DNA of 64,000 nt from Corynebacterium testudinoris (GCF_001021045.1 NZ_CP011545.1:744001-808000), one strand, 5' to 3'; counted from the first letter of the stretch, positions 27,248 to 38,062 are shown. Translations and numbers: made by a program. Notes: generated from the letters alone by a model not told the origin.

Positions 27248-27941
27248 CCATGATCAGGTTCAGGCTGCGCTGTCCGCGCGCATTGATGGGGAACCGGCGC
27301 CGTTGAGTGATGATGTCGTTGATGCGCATGTTGCCGGGTGCCAGCAGTGCCGGGAGTTCTGGGAGAACTCGTTGGTGTTGAGTCGGCAGCTCAATTTCGC
27401 CGAGCCTGCTGATGGTGGAATGTCGCCGCCGGATTTGTCGGCGGTGATCATCGCGGGTGTGGAGCCGGAGTGGCGGCGTACCGCCAATGCCCGGGCCATC
27501 GGCCTTGTCCTTGCCCGGACGTTGCTTATTCTCGCAGGTGTTGCGTGGGTGGTGTGGGGAGTGCAGTTGCTTGGCGATGCCGGTGGGCTCACCCAGATCT
27601 CCGCCGATGGCTCCACGTTGAGCGTCGACTCGGATCCGCGTACCGCGGATCTCCTCGTCGATGCTGCCGCTGTCCGATTCGCCTTCGCCTTCGGACTGTT
27701 CGCCGTGGCTTGGAAGCCGGGCGTGACGTCCGGGGTTGTGCCGATCATGGGCGCGTTGTGGATGTTTAAGTGTGGGTTCCTCGTGCGTGACATGGTGCTG
27801 GGGACGGTCAGCGAGGGTCAGGTCTTGGGCCTGGGGTTGCTCCTGCTCACCCTCATCGCCTTGGTGTGGGCGTGGCTGAACCACCACGGGTTTTTGCTCT
27901 TGCGCACCGGGTGGCGGGAGTTGGGCGCGAGCCCGATCTAA
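27240..27941 (+). CDS. zf-HC2 (anti-sigma-like) membrane protein
   Basis: 233 residues from GTG 27240, overlapping the DoxX gene by 8 bp. The N-terminus carries the zf-HC2 motif HVAGCQQC (HxxxCxxC, about 29-36), typical of zinc-binding anti-sigma factors, followed by about five membrane segments (80 to 225). No sigma gene is adjacent, so an anti-sigma role is a family-level guess only. Convergent with pmt, overlapping its 3' end by 4 bp. Confidence 0.75.
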   Translation: MISHDQVQAALSARIDGEPAPLSDDVVDAHVAGCQQCREFWENSLVLSRQLNFAEPADGGMSPPDLSAVIIAGVEPEWRRTANARAIGLVLARTLLILAGVAWVVWGVQLLGDAGGLTQISADGSTLSVDSDPRTADLLVDAAAVRFAFAFGLFAVAWKPGVTSGVVPIMGALWMFKCGFLVRDMVLGTVSEGQVLGLGLLLLTLIALVWAWLNHHGFLLLRTGWRELGASPI

Positions 27942-29491
27942 CTCCAGCTGGGCAGCCACATGAGCCCGTAGTACCACGAGTCCGGGATCATGTAGCCGTA
28001 GAGAATCGGGGAGAAGTAGAGGAACATCGCCACCGCTACCGACAGGTAGACGATGACGGCGAGGGTGCCTGATCTCAGGGGACCGCCGGCGAGGATGCTC
28101 AGCCACCGCCATGTCACGAGCTTTCCTCGGCCGTGGAGTTGCCCCAGCGTGAGGGCGATGAGCGCGATGGTAAACGGCGCCAGGGCGGTGGCGTAGAAGA
28201 AGTACATCTGCCGGTCATACCCCGCCAGCCACGGGAGGAAGCCGGCGGCGAAGGCGACGAGGGGGATGAGGAAGCGATCGTCGCGGCGGATGATGAGGCT
28301 CCACAGACCCCACAGCAGGATCGGGACGGTCAGCCACCAGATGGCCGGGGTGCCGAAGAGGTAGATCATGCGTCGGCATGTGCCGCCCAGGCACGAGATG
28401 TCGGTGGAGGAAAAGTAGAGCACCGGTCGGGTGCCCGCTAGCCATGACCACGGTTTGGAATCCCACGGGTGCGAATGCCCGCCAGAGGTGGTCAGGGAGG
28501 CGTGAAATTCCAGGACGGACCGGTGGTAGAGGAAGAAGGAGCCCAGGGAATCGGGCAGGATGGCGTCTTTGACGGCGTGGCGGTAGACGGAGGTCTCGGA
28601 GGCGAACCAGGCCCGCCAGGACCAGAAGTACAGCAGGACCGGGACGATGACGAGGGAGGCGAAGGCCGGGAGGGCGTCGCGAAGCAGCATGCCGCGCAAG
28701 GGGCGACGCACGCCGTAGCGGCGGCGCAGGGCCCAGTCCAGTGCCACGCTCATGATCCCGAAAAACGCCATGTAGTACAGGCCCGACCATTTCACCCCGA
28801 GGGCGAGGCCGAGGAATACGCCAGCGACAAACCGCCACCAGCGAAAGCCCAGGCGCGGTCCCCACGGCGAGGTGCCGAGCATGCCGTGGGTGTAGGCGTC
28901 GTGCATCCGGGCGCGCATCTGCTCGCGGTCGCAGGCCAGGGCCCAGGCGGCGGACACGATGAAAAACACCTGGAAGATGTCGAGCATGCCGAAGCGGGAG
29001 CTGACCAACAACACGCCATCAACCACGGCGAGCAGCCCGGCGAAGAAGGCGACCTGCCAGGTGCCGGCGAGGCGGCGGACCAGCAACATCGTCATCACGA
29101 CGGTCCCGGCGCCGAAGAGTGCCACCATGAAGCGCCAGCCCAACGGGGTGTACCCGAAGACCCATTCGCCGAGCGCAATGATCTGCTTGGCCAGCGGCGG
29201 GTGCACCACGAGCCCGTAGCCGGGGTTGGATTCGATGCCGCCGATGAGCGGATTGAACTGGGAGCGCACCATGTCCCACGCCTGCGGCACGTAGTGCTTC
29301 TCGTCGAAGACGGGCGTGCCGGAGGCTACCGCGCTGGTGAGGCCGACGAAGCGGGTAAACAGCGCGAGAATGCCAATGACTAGGACCGACCAGGTGTCCT
29401 GGCGGGTCCACGCCGCAGGGCGGGGGAGGATGGGGCGCACCGAGGGCGCAAACCGGGGGCCGGGGTACCCGGCGGCGATGGCGGTGCTCAC
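27938..29491 (-). CDS. pmt: Dolichyl-phosphate-mannose-protein mannosyltransferase
   Basis: 517 residues from GTG 29491. Multi-spanning GT-C glycosyltransferase that O-mannosylates secreted proteins. The first loop carries the DE motif (VFDEKHYVPQAW, about 58-69), with PPLAKQII and WRFMVALFGAG following, and about ten membrane segments. The longer ATG reading extends into rsmI and is a false start. Divergent from rsmI with only 24 bp between the starts, so their promoters overlap. Confidence 0.92.
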   Translation of the reverse strand: MSTAIAAGYPGPRFAPSVRPILPRPAAWTRQDTWSVLVIGILALFTRFVGLTSAVASGTPVFDEKHYVPQAWDMVRSQFNPLIGGIESNPGYGLVVHPPLAKQIIALGEWVFGYTPLGWRFMVALFGAGTVVMTMLLVRRLAGTWQVAFFAGLLAVVDGVLLVSSRFGMLDIFQVFFIVSAAWALACDREQMRARMHDAYTHGMLGTSPWGPRLGFRWWRFVAGVFLGLALGVKWSGLYYMAFFGIMSVALDWALRRRYGVRRPLRGMLLRDALPAFASLVIVPVLLYFWSWRAWFASETSVYRHAVKDAILPDSLGSFFLYHRSVLEFHASLTTSGGHSHPWDSKPWSWLAGTRPVLYFSSTDISCLGGTCRRMIYLFGTPAIWWLTVPILLWGLWSLIIRRDDRFLIPLVAFAAGFLPWLAGYDRQMYFFYATALAPFTIALIALTLGQLHGRGKLVTWRWLSILAGGPLRSGTLAVIVYLSVAVAMFLYFSPILYGYMIPDSWYYGLMWLPSWS

Positions 29492-29515
29492 GGCACAGAG
29501 TCTAAGGTACAAGGC

Positions 29516-30358
29516 ATGTCTCAGGTCGAATCTCTTCCCCATGGTGTGGTTCTTGCCGCAACTCCGCTGGGCAATATCGGCGACGCCTCGCCCCGGTTGT
29601 CCCACGCCCTGGCCACCGCGGGCGTCATCGCCGCGGAGGATACGCGCCGCGTGCGCAACTTGGCGGCGGCGCTCGGGGTGGAGATATCCGGCCGGGTGAT
29701 TTCCAATTTCGATCACAATGAGGTCGGCCGCGCCCGTCAGCTTATCGACGCCGCCCGGACCGGCACCGTCCTCGTCGTCACCGATGCGGGCATGCCGTTG
29801 GTGTCCGACCCCGGGTTCTCGCTTGTCGACGCCGCGCACACTGCCGGCGTCCCCGTCACCTGTCTGCCCGGCCCGTCGGCCGTGACCACCGCCCTGGCCC
29901 TGTCGGGCCTGCCGGTGGGGCGGTTCATTTTTGATGGCTTCGCCCCACGCAAGGGTGGGCCGCGCCGGGCGTGGTTGGAATCCCTGCGGGCGGAGGCGCG
30001 GGCCGTGTGCTTTTTTGAATCCCCGCACCGCCTGGCCGACACCCTCGAGGTGGCAGCCGACGTGCTGGGGGAGCAGCGCCGGGCGGCGGTGTGCCGCGAG
30101 TTGACCAAGACCTACGAGGAAGTCCGCCGCGGCAGCCTTTCAGAGCTGGCCGAGTGGGCGGCTGAGGGAGTGAAAGGCGAGATTACCGTCGTCATCGAAG
30201 GCGGCAGCGCCGCCGAGGTGAGTGTGGAGGAGCTCGTTGCCGTGGTGGAGGCGATGGTGGCCGATGGGGTGCGCTTGAAAGAGGCCTGCCGCCAGGTAGC
30301 CGCGGGGCGCGGGGTGTCCAACCGTGACTTGTATGAGGCCGTGCTGAACGCGAGATAG
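29516..30358 (+). CDS. rsmI: 16S rRNA (cytidine-1402 2'-O) methyltransferase RsmI
   Basis: 280 residues of the tetrapyrrole-methylase fold: GVVLAATPLGNIGDASPR, AEDTRR, NFDHNE, VVTDAGMPLVSDPGF, and TCLPGPSAVTTALALSGLP. It 2'-O-methylates C1402 of 16S rRNA. The start is 24 bp from the pmt start on the other strand. Confidence 0.95.
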   Translation: MSQVESLPHGVVLAATPLGNIGDASPRLSHALATAGVIAAEDTRRVRNLAAALGVEISGRVISNFDHNEVGRARQLIDAARTGTVLVVTDAGMPLVSDPGFSLVDAAHTAGVPVTCLPGPSAVTTALALSGLPVGRFIFDGFAPRKGGPRRAWLESLRAEARAVCFFESPHRLADTLEVAADVLGEQRRAAVCRELTKTYEEVRRGSLSELAEWAAEGVKGEITVVIEGGSAAEVSVEELVAVVEAMVADGVRLKEACRQVAAGRGVSNRDLYEAVLNAR

Positions 30359-30431
30359 ATCATACGAAAAGAAATGGTTATGCTTTTGTGATCTCATGGT
30401 CCCCTTGGGGGACTCACCTGCGGTGATGGGT

Positions 30432-30447
30432 GTTACGGGGAGGTAAC
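30432..30447. promoter_or_regulatory. MtrA-type direct repeat upstream of betP
   Basis: GTTAC (30432-30436) and GTAAC (30443-30447) are spaced 11 bp apart (GTNAC-N6-GTNAC), the period of the MtrA response-regulator boxes. In C. glutamicum MtrA activates betP. The same pattern occurs before rpf2. Position is about 90 bp upstream of the betP ATG. Confidence 0.5.
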
Positions 30448-30532
30448 GGGGGCGTCGATACGCTGTTTTCAGGGAGCGCGACGGTGGGCGCGCAGTTGGT
30501 GACGTACACACGAATGCTCAACAGTTATACCC

Positions 30533-32293
30533 ATGACCAATCCTGAGCAGGCGGAACCCAGCACCGCCACTGAACAGCTGGCATCGATGATGTCGGACGC
30601 TGAGCTCATCGGCGGCCACCTCGATGAAACCTCCGACGCCGTTGACCGGCACGAGGAGGACGACAAGCCCAGCTTTGACTGGGCGGTTATTCTTCCCACC
30701 GCCGGCGTCATCGTCGCCGTCGTTTTGTGGGGCCTGTTGAGCCCCGACAGCTTTGCCAATTTTGCCTCCTCCGCCCTGAGCCTGGTGGTGAACAACCTCG
30801 GGTGGGCCTTCGTGCTGTTTGGCACCGTCTTCGTGGCGTTCATGATCATCATCGCCGCGAGCAAGTTCGGCCAAATCAAACTGGGGGCCAGCGACGAGGC
30901 ACCAGAATTCCGCACCGTCTCCTGGATCGCCATGATGTTCGCTGCCGGCATGGGCATTGGCCTCATGTTCTACGGCGCGACCGAACCGCTGACCTTCTAC
31001 CGCGATGGCGTCCCGGGTCGCTCCGAGCACGAGGTCGGGGCCGCCATGGCCTCCTCGTTGTTCCACTGGACCCTCCACCCCTGGGCGATCTACGCCGTCG
31101 TGGGCCTGGCGATTGCCTACTCCACCTTCCGGCTCGGCCGCCCGCAGCTGATCTCCTCGGCCTTCGTGCCGCTGCTGGGTGAAAAGGGTGCCCGCGGATT
31201 CTGGGGCAAGCTCGTGGACATCCTGGCGATCATCGCCACCGTCTTCGGCACCGCCACCTCCTTGGGTGTGGGAGCGCTGCAGATCCGCGCGGGACTGTCC
31301 GCCTCGGGGATTATTGATGATCCGGGCACCTGGACCATCATCGGCATCATCCTCGTGCTCACCCTGGCGTTCATTGTCTCCGCGCTCTCGGGCGTGGGCA
31401 AGGGCATCCAGTACCTGTCCAACACCAACATGGTGATCGCGGCCATTCTGGCCATCTTCATCTTCATCATGGGCCCGACCGTCGCCGTGCTCAACCTCAT
31501 GCCGACCTCCATGGCCAGCTACTTCTCCCAGTTCTTCGAGATGGCCGGCCGCACCGGAGTCTCCGCAGACGGCACCGCCGGCGAATGGCTTAACTCCTGG
31601 ACCATCTTCTACTGGGCCTGGTGGATCTCCTGGTCACCCTTCGTGGGCATGTTCCTCGCACGCATCTCCCGCGGTCGCACCATCCGTGAATTCACCATCG
31701 GCGTCCTCGTCGTTCCCTCGCTGGTCTCCGTCGTGTGGTTCTCCATCCTCGGCGGCACCGCCATCACCTTCGAGCAGGAAGGCCGCTCCATCTGGGGCGA
31801 CGGCTCCGCCCCGTCCCAGCTGTTCAATCTGCTCCACCAGCTGCCCGGCGGCACCATCATGGGTGTCGTGGCCATGATCTTGCTGGGCACCTTCTTCGTC
31901 ACCTCCGCGGACTCCGCCTCCACCGTCATGGGCACCCTCTCCCAGCACGGCCGCAGCAACGCCACCCCCTGGGTCTCCGCGCTGTGGGGCATCCTCACCG
32001 CCGCGATTGGCATGGTCATGCTCACCTCCTCGGAGGACTCGCTGGGCAACCTCCAATCCATCACGATCATCGCGGCCAGCCCCTTCCTCCTGGTCATCAT
32101 CGGACTCATGGTCGCCCTGGTCAAGGACCTGCGCAACGACGTCATCTACCTCGACTACCGATCCCAACAGGAGTTCGCCGCCCGCCTCGCGCGGGAGCGT
32201 CGGGTGCACCAGGAACACCAGCGTGCCGCGAGGAACAAGGCCCGCCGTCAGCAGCGGATGGCCAAAATCAACAAAAGGGACCCGATGAAATAG
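30533..32293 (+). CDS. betP: Glycine betaine transporter BetP (BCCT family)
   Basis: 586 residues. N- and C-terminal cytoplasmic extensions flank 12 membrane segments. The BCCT signatures [15 protein letters not shown] (about 140-155) and [27 protein letters not shown] are conserved, and the aligned sequence is very close to C. glutamicum BetP. The basic C-terminus ([19 protein letters not shown]) matches the osmosensing tail. Na+-coupled betaine uptake under hyperosmotic stress. Followed after 10 bp by metS. Confidence 0.95.
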   Translation: MTNPEQAEPSTATEQLASMMSDAELIGGHLDETSDAVDRHEEDDKPSFDWAVILPTAGVIVAVVLWGLLSPDSFANFASSALSLVVNNLGWAFVLFGTVFVAFMIIIAASKFGQIKLGASDEAPEFRTVSWIAMMFAAGMGIGLMFYGATEPLTFYRDGVPGRSEHEVGAAMASSLFHWTLHPWAIYAVVGLAIAYSTFRLGRPQLISSAFVPLLGEKGARGFWGKLVDILAIIATVFGTATSLGVGALQIRAGLSASGIIDDPGTWTIIGIILVLTLAFIVSALSGVGKGIQYLSNTNMVIAAILAIFIFIMGPTVAVLNLMPTSMASYFSQFFEMAGRTGVSADGTAGEWLNSWTIFYWAWWISWSPFVGMFLARISRGRTIREFTIGVLVVPSLVSVVWFSILGGTAITFEQEGRSIWGDGSAPSQLFNLLHQLPGGTIMGVVAMILLGTFFVTSADSASTVMGTLSQHGRSNATPWVSALWGILTAAIGMVMLTSSEDSLGNLQSITIIAASPFLLVIIGLMVALVKDLRNDVIYLDYRSQQEFAARLARERRVHQEHQRAARNKARRQQRMAKINKRDPMK

Positions 32294-32303
32294 GGTGTAG
32301 GGC

Positions 32304-34142
32304 ATGACCCAGTCTGTGCTTGTCTCCGTCGCCTGGCCGTATGCCAACGGCCCCCGCCACATCGGACACGTCGCCGGTTTCGGCGTCCCCTCTGATGTCT
32401 TTGCCCGCTACCAGCGGATGGTGGGCAACGAGGTCCTCATGATCTCCGGCACGGACGAGCACGGCACCCCCTTGTTGGTGCAGGCCGACAAGGAAGGCGT
32501 GACCGTCAAGGAACTCGCCGATCGCTACAACCGCCAGATCGTCGAAGACTTGGCCGGTCTGGGCCTGACCTACGACCTGTTTACCCGCACCACCACCCGG
32601 AACCACTACGCGGTGGTGCAGGAGTTGTTCAAGGGCCTCTACGACAACGGTTACATGATCAAGGAGACGACCCAGGGCGCGGTATCCCCGTCGACCGGGC
32701 GCACCCTGCCCGACCGCTACATCGAGGGCACGTGCCCGATCTGCAACTACCCCGAAGCCCGCGGCGATCAGTGTGACAACTGCGGCAACCAGCTCGACCC
32801 CTCCGACCTGATCAACCCGGTGTCCAAGATCAACGGGGAGACCCCGGAGTTCGTCGAAACCGAGCACTTCCTCCTCGACCTGCCCTCCCTCGCCGACGCG
32901 CTGGGCGAGTGGCTGCGCGGGCGCGAAGACTGGCGCCCCAACGTGCTGAAGTTCTCCCTCAACCTCCTCGACGACCTGCGCCCCCGCGCCATGACCCGCG
33001 ACATTGACTGGGGTGTGCCCATCCCAGTGGAGGGCTGGCAGGACAACAACGCCAAGAAGCTCTACGTGTGGTTCGACGCTGTCGTGGGCTACCTCTCCGC
33101 CTCCATCGAGTGGGCGTGGCGTTCCGGCCAGCCCGACGCTTGGAAGCAGTGGTGGCAAAACCCCGAGGCCACCGGCTACTACTTCATGGGCAAGGACAAC
33201 ATCACCTTCCACTCCCAGATCTGGCCCGCCGAGCTGCTCGGTTACGCCGGCAAGGGATCCAAGGGTGGCACCCTCCACGAGTACGGCGAGATCAACCTCC
33301 CCACCGAGGTCGTCTCCTCCGAGTACCTCACCATGTCCGGCTCGAAGTTCTCCTCGTCCAAAGGCGTGGTCATCTACGTCAAGGACTTCCTCGCTGAGTT
33401 CGGTCCCGACCCGTTGCGCTATTTCATCGCCGTCGCAGGCCCGGAGAACACCGACACCGATTTCACCTGGGATGAGTTCGTCCGCCGCGTGAACAACGAG
33501 CTGGCCAATGGCTGGGGCAACCTGGTCAACCGCACCGTCGCCATGGCGAATAAGAACTTCGGCGAGGTGCCCGCCCCCGGGGCTTTGACCGAATCAGACC
33601 AGAAGATCCTCGACCTGGCGGCCTCGACGTTCGACGTCGTCGGCGAGGCTTTGGCCGCCTCCAAGTTCAAGGCAGGCATCACCGCCGCCATGCACGTCGT
33701 CGGCGAAGCCAACGCCTACATCGCGGAACAGGAGCCCTGGAAGCTGGCCAAGGACGAGACCCAGCGCGAGCGCCTGGCCACCGTGCTGTGGACCGCTCTG
33801 CAGGTTGTTTCCGACTGCAACGTCCTGCTCACCCCCTACCTGCCGCACATCGCGCAGCAGGTCCACGAGACCCTCGGCCGCGACGGCGTGTGGGCAGCCA
33901 CCCCGGTTATCGAGGAAGTCACCGATGACATGCCGGTTGAGCTCGTCGGCGTCGACTTGCCCGAAGCAGGCCAGACCTACCCCGTCATCACCGGCGACTA
34001 CACCTCGCAGCAGGCCGTGTGGAAGCGGATCGATGTCGTCGCGGGCACCCCGCTGGACAAGCCCCAGCCCCTCATCCAAAAACTGGACCCCGAGCTCGCC
34101 GAGACCGGCCCGGAATGGGCACCGATCCTCAGCGAAAGCTAG
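32304..34142 (+). CDS. metS: Methionyl-tRNA synthetase
   Basis: 612 residues. The HIGH motif reads HIGH at 19-22 ([10 protein letters not shown]). The zinc knuckle has CPIC and CDNC, and the KMSKS loop is represented by KFSSSK. Charges tRNA-Met and initiator tRNA. No C-terminal EMAPII extension. In C. glutamicum it also follows betP. Confidence 0.95.
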   Translation: MTQSVLVSVAWPYANGPRHIGHVAGFGVPSDVFARYQRMVGNEVLMISGTDEHGTPLLVQADKEGVTVKELADRYNRQIVEDLAGLGLTYDLFTRTTTRNHYAVVQELFKGLYDNGYMIKETTQGAVSPSTGRTLPDRYIEGTCPICNYPEARGDQCDNCGNQLDPSDLINPVSKINGETPEFVETEHFLLDLPSLADALGEWLRGREDWRPNVLKFSLNLLDDLRPRAMTRDIDWGVPIPVEGWQDNNAKKLYVWFDAVVGYLSASIEWAWRSGQPDAWKQWWQNPEATGYYFMGKDNITFHSQIWPAELLGYAGKGSKGGTLHEYGEINLPTEVVSSEYLTMSGSKFSSSKGVVIYVKDFLAEFGPDPLRYFIAVAGPENTDTDFTWDEFVRRVNNELANGWGNLVNRTVAMANKNFGEVPAPGALTESDQKILDLAASTFDVVGEALAASKFKAGITAAMHVVGEANAYIAEQEPWKLAKDETQRERLATVLWTALQVVSDCNVLLTPYLPHIAQQVHETLGRDGVWAATPVIEEVTDDMPVELVGVDLPEAGQTYPVITGDYTSQQAVWKRIDVVAGTPLDKPQPLIQKLDPELAETGPEWAPILSES

Positions 34143-34151
34143 CTGATCGGG

Positions 34152-35354
34152 GTGAGGAGTAAAGCACTTCCCGCCGCGCTGCTCTTCATCGCGGTGTTCA
34201 TCGCGGCAATCAACCTTCGCTCCGGCATCACCTCGCTCGGGGCAGTGCTTGCCGACGTCCTCCTGGCCTTCAACGCGGGCGGCACCCTCGCCGGCGTCAT
34301 CACCGCCATCCCCGGCCTCCTCTTTGCTCTCTTCGGGCTGGTGGCGGTCCCGGTGGCCACGCGGCTGGGATTGACCAGGACCCTGTGGCTGGGCATGGCC
34401 CTGACCCTGCTGGGATTGGCGCTGCGACCGTGGATAGGTTCCATCTCGCTGTTCATCCTGCTCACCGCCTGCGTCGGCGTGGGCATCGCGCTGGGCAACG
34501 TACTGCTCCCCGCATGGATAAAGAACCACGGCGGGCGACACATCGTCGCCTTAATGACGATCTACGGCTCAGTGCTGGGCCTGTCTGGCGCCCTGGGACC
34601 ATTGACCGCGCTGCTGGGGCTCGACTTCCGCTGGGCGTTGTTCTTGTGGGCGATCCCTGCCGCCGTGCAACTGCTGGTGTGGTTAGTGATTCTGCCGAAG
34701 GTGGGGCGCGACGTGCCCCGCTCGGGGGCAGTCGATCTCTCGGATGACGGCCCGGCGAAGCGGAATTCCCTGTGGCGCGCCCCGACGGCCGTCTACCTCA
34801 TGTTCTTCTTCGGCCTGCAATCCATGAACGCCTACATCCAGATGGGATGGCTGCCCAAGATCCTCGTGGACAGTGGGGCGAGCACCAACGCCGCGAGCGT
34901 GGCACTTGCCATCGCCGCGGGCTGCGGCATCCTCGGCGGGCTCGTCATGCCCGTGGTGATCGATCGATGGCGCAACATTCAATGGCTCCCGATCCTCTTC
35001 GCCGTCCTCATGGCCCTGGGTTACCTCGGACTGTGGTGGGATGCCACAGCGGCCCCCGTGGTGTGGTCAGTGCTCCTCGGCGTGGGTGGCTTCTCATTCC
35101 CCATGGCCATCGCGCTCATCCCGGCGCGCAGCCGGGCCCCCATGGTCACCGCTCGACTGTCGGGCTTCGTGCAACCAGTCGGCTACCTCATCGCCGCCGT
35201 CGGCCCCTTCGCGGTAGGCATGGCGCGCGAAGCGCTGGGCGGCTGGGACCTCATCCTGCCGGTCCTGGCGGCGCTGTGTGCGCTCATGGGAGCGGCGGGT
35301 TTCCGGGCCGCGCGGCGGGGGTTCATTGATGATGAATTAGCAGCTCAGGGCTAA
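34152..35354 (+). CDS. MFS transporter, CynX/NimT-like
   Basis: 400 residues from GTG 34152, ten bases after metS, with 12 membrane segments. Similar to CynX/NimT cyanate or 2-nitroimidazole carriers (INLRSGITSLGAVLADVL and WIKNHGG). Substrate not visible. An alternative reading is a drug-type efflux carrier of the same family. Confidence 0.8.
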   Translation: MRSKALPAALLFIAVFIAAINLRSGITSLGAVLADVLLAFNAGGTLAGVITAIPGLLFALFGLVAVPVATRLGLTRTLWLGMALTLLGLALRPWIGSISLFILLTACVGVGIALGNVLLPAWIKNHGGRHIVALMTIYGSVLGLSGALGPLTALLGLDFRWALFLWAIPAAVQLLVWLVILPKVGRDVPRSGAVDLSDDGPAKRNSLWRAPTAVYLMFFFGLQSMNAYIQMGWLPKILVDSGASTNAASVALAIAAGCGILGGLVMPVVIDRWRNIQWLPILFAVLMALGYLGLWWDATAAPVVWSVLLGVGGFSFPMAIALIPARSRAPMVTARLSGFVQPVGYLIAAVGPFAVGMAREALGGWDLILPVLAALCALMGAAGFRAARRGFIDDELAAQG

Positions 35355-35383
35355 TGTCGGGGGCATGGTCTAGCGTGTAGTTC

Positions 35384-37450
35384 ATGGAGCTTACTCGGGG
35401 CCAGGCAAATGAGTTACTCGTCGGAATCGCGGGGGCGGGTGCCCACTTACGCGATGATCAATGGACGGCGATCCAGGCACTCGTCGAACAGCGGCGGCGG
35501 ATGCTGGTGGTGCAGCGAACCGGCTGGGGCAAGTCGGCGGTGTACTTCATCGCGGCGAAACTGCTGCGTGAGGCGGGGAGGGGCCCCACGCTCATCATCT
35601 CCCCGCTGCTGGCGCTTATGCGCAACCAGGTGGAGGCCGCTCGAAAGGCCGGGATTGCGGCGGCCACGCTCAACAGCGCGAACATGACCGAATGGGAAGA
35701 GATTCAAGCCCAGGTGGTGTCGGGTGAGGTCGATGTCCTGCTTATCTCGCCGGAGCGGCTGAACAACCCCGGCTTCCGCGAGGAGGTTCTGCCGCACATC
35801 GCCCAGGCCGTGGGCATGGTGGTCGTGGACGAGGCGCACTGTATCTCGGACTGGGGGCATGATTTCCGGCCGGATTATCGGCGCATCCGCACACTTCTGG
35901 CTGAACTCCCGGACGGAGTGCCGGTGTTGGCCACGACAGCGACGGCCAACGACCGCGTGGTCGCCGATGTCCAGGCACAGCTGGGGGCCGAGACTGGTCT
36001 GCTCCGGGGCGGCTTGGATCGAGAATCCCTGCACTTATCCGTGGTCCAGCTGGAGGATTCGACCCAGCGTCCGGCATGGCTGGCCTCTCACCTCAGCGAA
36101 CTCGAAGGCTCCGGGGTTATCTATTGCTTGACGGTCGCGGCGGCTGAGGACTTGGCGGAAGCACTGGAGGCGGCGGGCTGGAACGTTGCGGCGTACACCG
36201 GCCGCACGGAAGCCGGGGAGCGGGAACGCCTGGAGCAGGCGTTGATTGGCAATGAACTCAAGGCGCTGGTGGCCACGTCCGCGTTGGGCATGGGATTTGA
36301 TAAACCAGACCTGGGATTCGTCGTCCATGTGGGGGCGCCGAGCTCCCCGGTCTCCTACTACCAGCAGATTGGCCGCGCCGGCCGTGGCACTGACCGGGCC
36401 GAGGTCATCCTCCTCCCCGGTGCGGAAGACCGCGATATCTGGCGCTACTTTGCCTCCGTGTCATTCCCGGATGAGCAGACAGTCCAGCGGCTGCTTTCGG
36501 CGCTGGGAGATGAAGCGCAATCGACGATCCGCCTGGAAAGTCAGGTCGATCTCAGCCGCTCTCGCCTCGAGCAAGTCCTCAAAGTCCTCGACGTCGATGG
36601 CGCGGTCAACCGGGTTCGCAGCGGCTGGGTGTCCACCGGCCAACCATGGACCTACGATGCCGCGCGCTACCAAGGCCTGGCTGCCGCCCGCATCGCGGAA
36701 CAAAACGCCATGGTGGACTACCAGCGGACCACCGGCTGCCGCTTGTTGTTCCTGCGCCGCCAATTAGATGATGTCACCGCAACCAGTGACTGTGGCCGCT
36801 GCGATAACTGCACGGGCCGTACCTGGGCCACAGGCGTCGACGCGTCCGTGGCCAACCGGGTCTCCTCCCGACTCACGGCGCCGGGAGTGCGTCTGACCCA
36901 GCGCAAGCAATGGCCAACCGGCATTAGCGTCAAGGGGAAAATTCACGGCGTGGAGCCCGGTCGAGCTCTTGGTCGCCTCAACGACATCGCTCGGGGACCG
37001 GCGTTGAGGGAATTGCTCGGCAACAAGGCGTGGCGGCCAACGTCGCCGTGGCAAGAAGACACGTGGTTGCCCCGCATTGTCGCGGTGTTGTCGGACTGGG
37101 ATTGGGAGCAACGGCCCACCAGCGTCATTGCGCTCGGCACGGTCGATCCGGAGGCCACGGCTCAGGTGACGGCCTTGGCGGAAGCGGTGGCCGCGGTCGG
37201 CCGGATGGACTTTGTGGGGACCCTGCCCGTGCGTCCCGGTGCCGGAGAGGTCACCGCGCAGAACTCGGCCTATCGGGTGAAGGGCCTCCTGGAACACTGG
37301 GACTTCACAGGCCTGCCCGATGTGGACGGCCCGATCCTGCTGGTCACGGAACTGGTGGATACCGGGTGGTCGGTGACTGTGGCGGGAGAAGCCTTGGCCA
37401 GGATCTCCGGGCAGGTGGTGCTACCGCTCGCGCTGGCCAGTAGGGGTTAG
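35384..37450 (+). CDS. RecQ-family ATP-dependent DNA helicase with PRTase-like C-terminus
   Basis: 688 residues. Superfamily 2 helicase core: Walker A TGWGKS (46-51), motif II VVDEAHCISDWGH (DEAH at about 149-152), motif III TTATAN, and motif VI QQIGRAGRG. A RecQ zinc cluster follows (CRLLFLRR, CGRCDNC). The C-terminal about 170 residues end in ILLVTELVDTGWSVTVAGEAL, resembling the PRPP-binding loop of type I phosphoribosyltransferases, instead of an HRDC. This helicase-PRTase form is an actinobacterial variant whose nucleotide ligand is unknown. Tail-to-tail overlap with the cyclase gene. Confidence 0.85.
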   Translation: MELTRGQANELLVGIAGAGAHLRDDQWTAIQALVEQRRRMLVVQRTGWGKSAVYFIAAKLLREAGRGPTLIISPLLALMRNQVEAARKAGIAAATLNSANMTEWEEIQAQVVSGEVDVLLISPERLNNPGFREEVLPHIAQAVGMVVVDEAHCISDWGHDFRPDYRRIRTLLAELPDGVPVLATTATANDRVVADVQAQLGAETGLLRGGLDRESLHLSVVQLEDSTQRPAWLASHLSELEGSGVIYCLTVAAAEDLAEALEAAGWNVAAYTGRTEAGERERLEQALIGNELKALVATSALGMGFDKPDLGFVVHVGAPSSPVSYYQQIGRAGRGTDRAEVILLPGAEDRDIWRYFASVSFPDEQTVQRLLSALGDEAQSTIRLESQVDLSRSRLEQVLKVLDVDGAVNRVRSGWVSTGQPWTYDAARYQGLAAARIAEQNAMVDYQRTTGCRLLFLRRQLDDVTATSDCGRCDNCTGRTWATGVDASVANRVSSRLTAPGVRLTQRKQWPTGISVKGKIHGVEPGRALGRLNDIARGPALRELLGNKAWRPTSPWQEDTWLPRIVAVLSDWDWEQRPTSVIALGTVDPEATAQVTALAEAVAAVGRMDFVGTLPVRPGAGEVTAQNSAYRVKGLLEHWDFTGLPDVDGPILLVTELVDTGWSVTVAGEALARISGQVVLPLALASRG

Positions 37451-38038
37451 GGCAATGACGCGCGCCGGGAAGGCAGAGCCTCCGGCGGGGAGGGGCCAGG
37501 TGGCCATGATCCAGGCGCCAGTGGCGGGCAAGCCGGTGAACGGGCGGAGGTTCTCGATCTGCCAATGGTCATGCTCCAGCCACCAGCGTTGGGCGGGGAA
37601 AGAGCCGACGGCAGCGAGGTCGGCTGGGTCGGCATTGAGGGTGTCGTGGCCGATAGCGATGACGCCGCGTGAGTGGAGGACTTCCAGCGCGGGCACGGTC
37701 CAGCCTCCGCCGCGAAGCGCCGCGAAACACCCGGCGGGCACCCGACCGTGGCGTTCCTCCCAGGCCTTGACATCGGGGGAATCGAGGACGATCAACGGCA
37801 GGAGTGATTGAGATGCGGGAATCTGCTCGAGTGTTCGCCCGCCTGGCACGACGTGGGAGGGGGCATCGACGTGCGTGCCGGTGGGCCCGACCACCTGGTA
37901 AGAGGTCACCTCGAAGCCATCGTCGGCGGCGGTGCTCAGGAGGTGAACCGACATTGGCGGGTCGGTGGGGAAGCGTTCCTGGTCCGGGTGCAGGGGGCGG
38001 GTGAGATCGTGGAACACCCAGTCGCTGGCAGTGAACAT
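37421..38038 (-). CDS. Cyclase-family protein (kynurenine formamidase-like)
   Basis: 205 residues from ATG 38038. The family signature FHDLTRPLHPDQERFPTDPP is near the start, with the metal/active-site HVDAPSH (THVDAPSH, about 61-68) and the later IGHDTLNADP. Related enzymes hydrolyse N-formylkynurenine or close small rings. Substrate unknown. Its 3' end overlaps the helicase gene by 30 bp; its start is 32 bp from the divergent tatD start. Confidence 0.8.
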   Translation of the reverse strand: MFTASDWVFHDLTRPLHPDQERFPTDPPMSVHLLSTAADDGFEVTSYQVVGPTGTHVDAPSHVVPGGRTLEQIPASQSLLPLIVLDSPDVKAWEERHGRVPAGCFAALRGGGWTVPALEVLHSRGVIAIGHDTLNADPADLAAVGSFPAQRWWLEHDHWQIENLRPFTGLPATGAWIMATWPLPAGGSAFPARVIALTPTGQRER

Positions 38039-38056
38039 GGCTCCCACGCTAATCCC

Positions 38057-38062
38057 TACAAT
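38057..38062 (+). promoter_or_regulatory. -10 element upstream of tatD
   Basis: TACAAT matches the corynebacterial -10. Transcription would start about 38069-38070, at ATG 38070, so the tatD transcript is probably leaderless. Confidence 0.4.
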
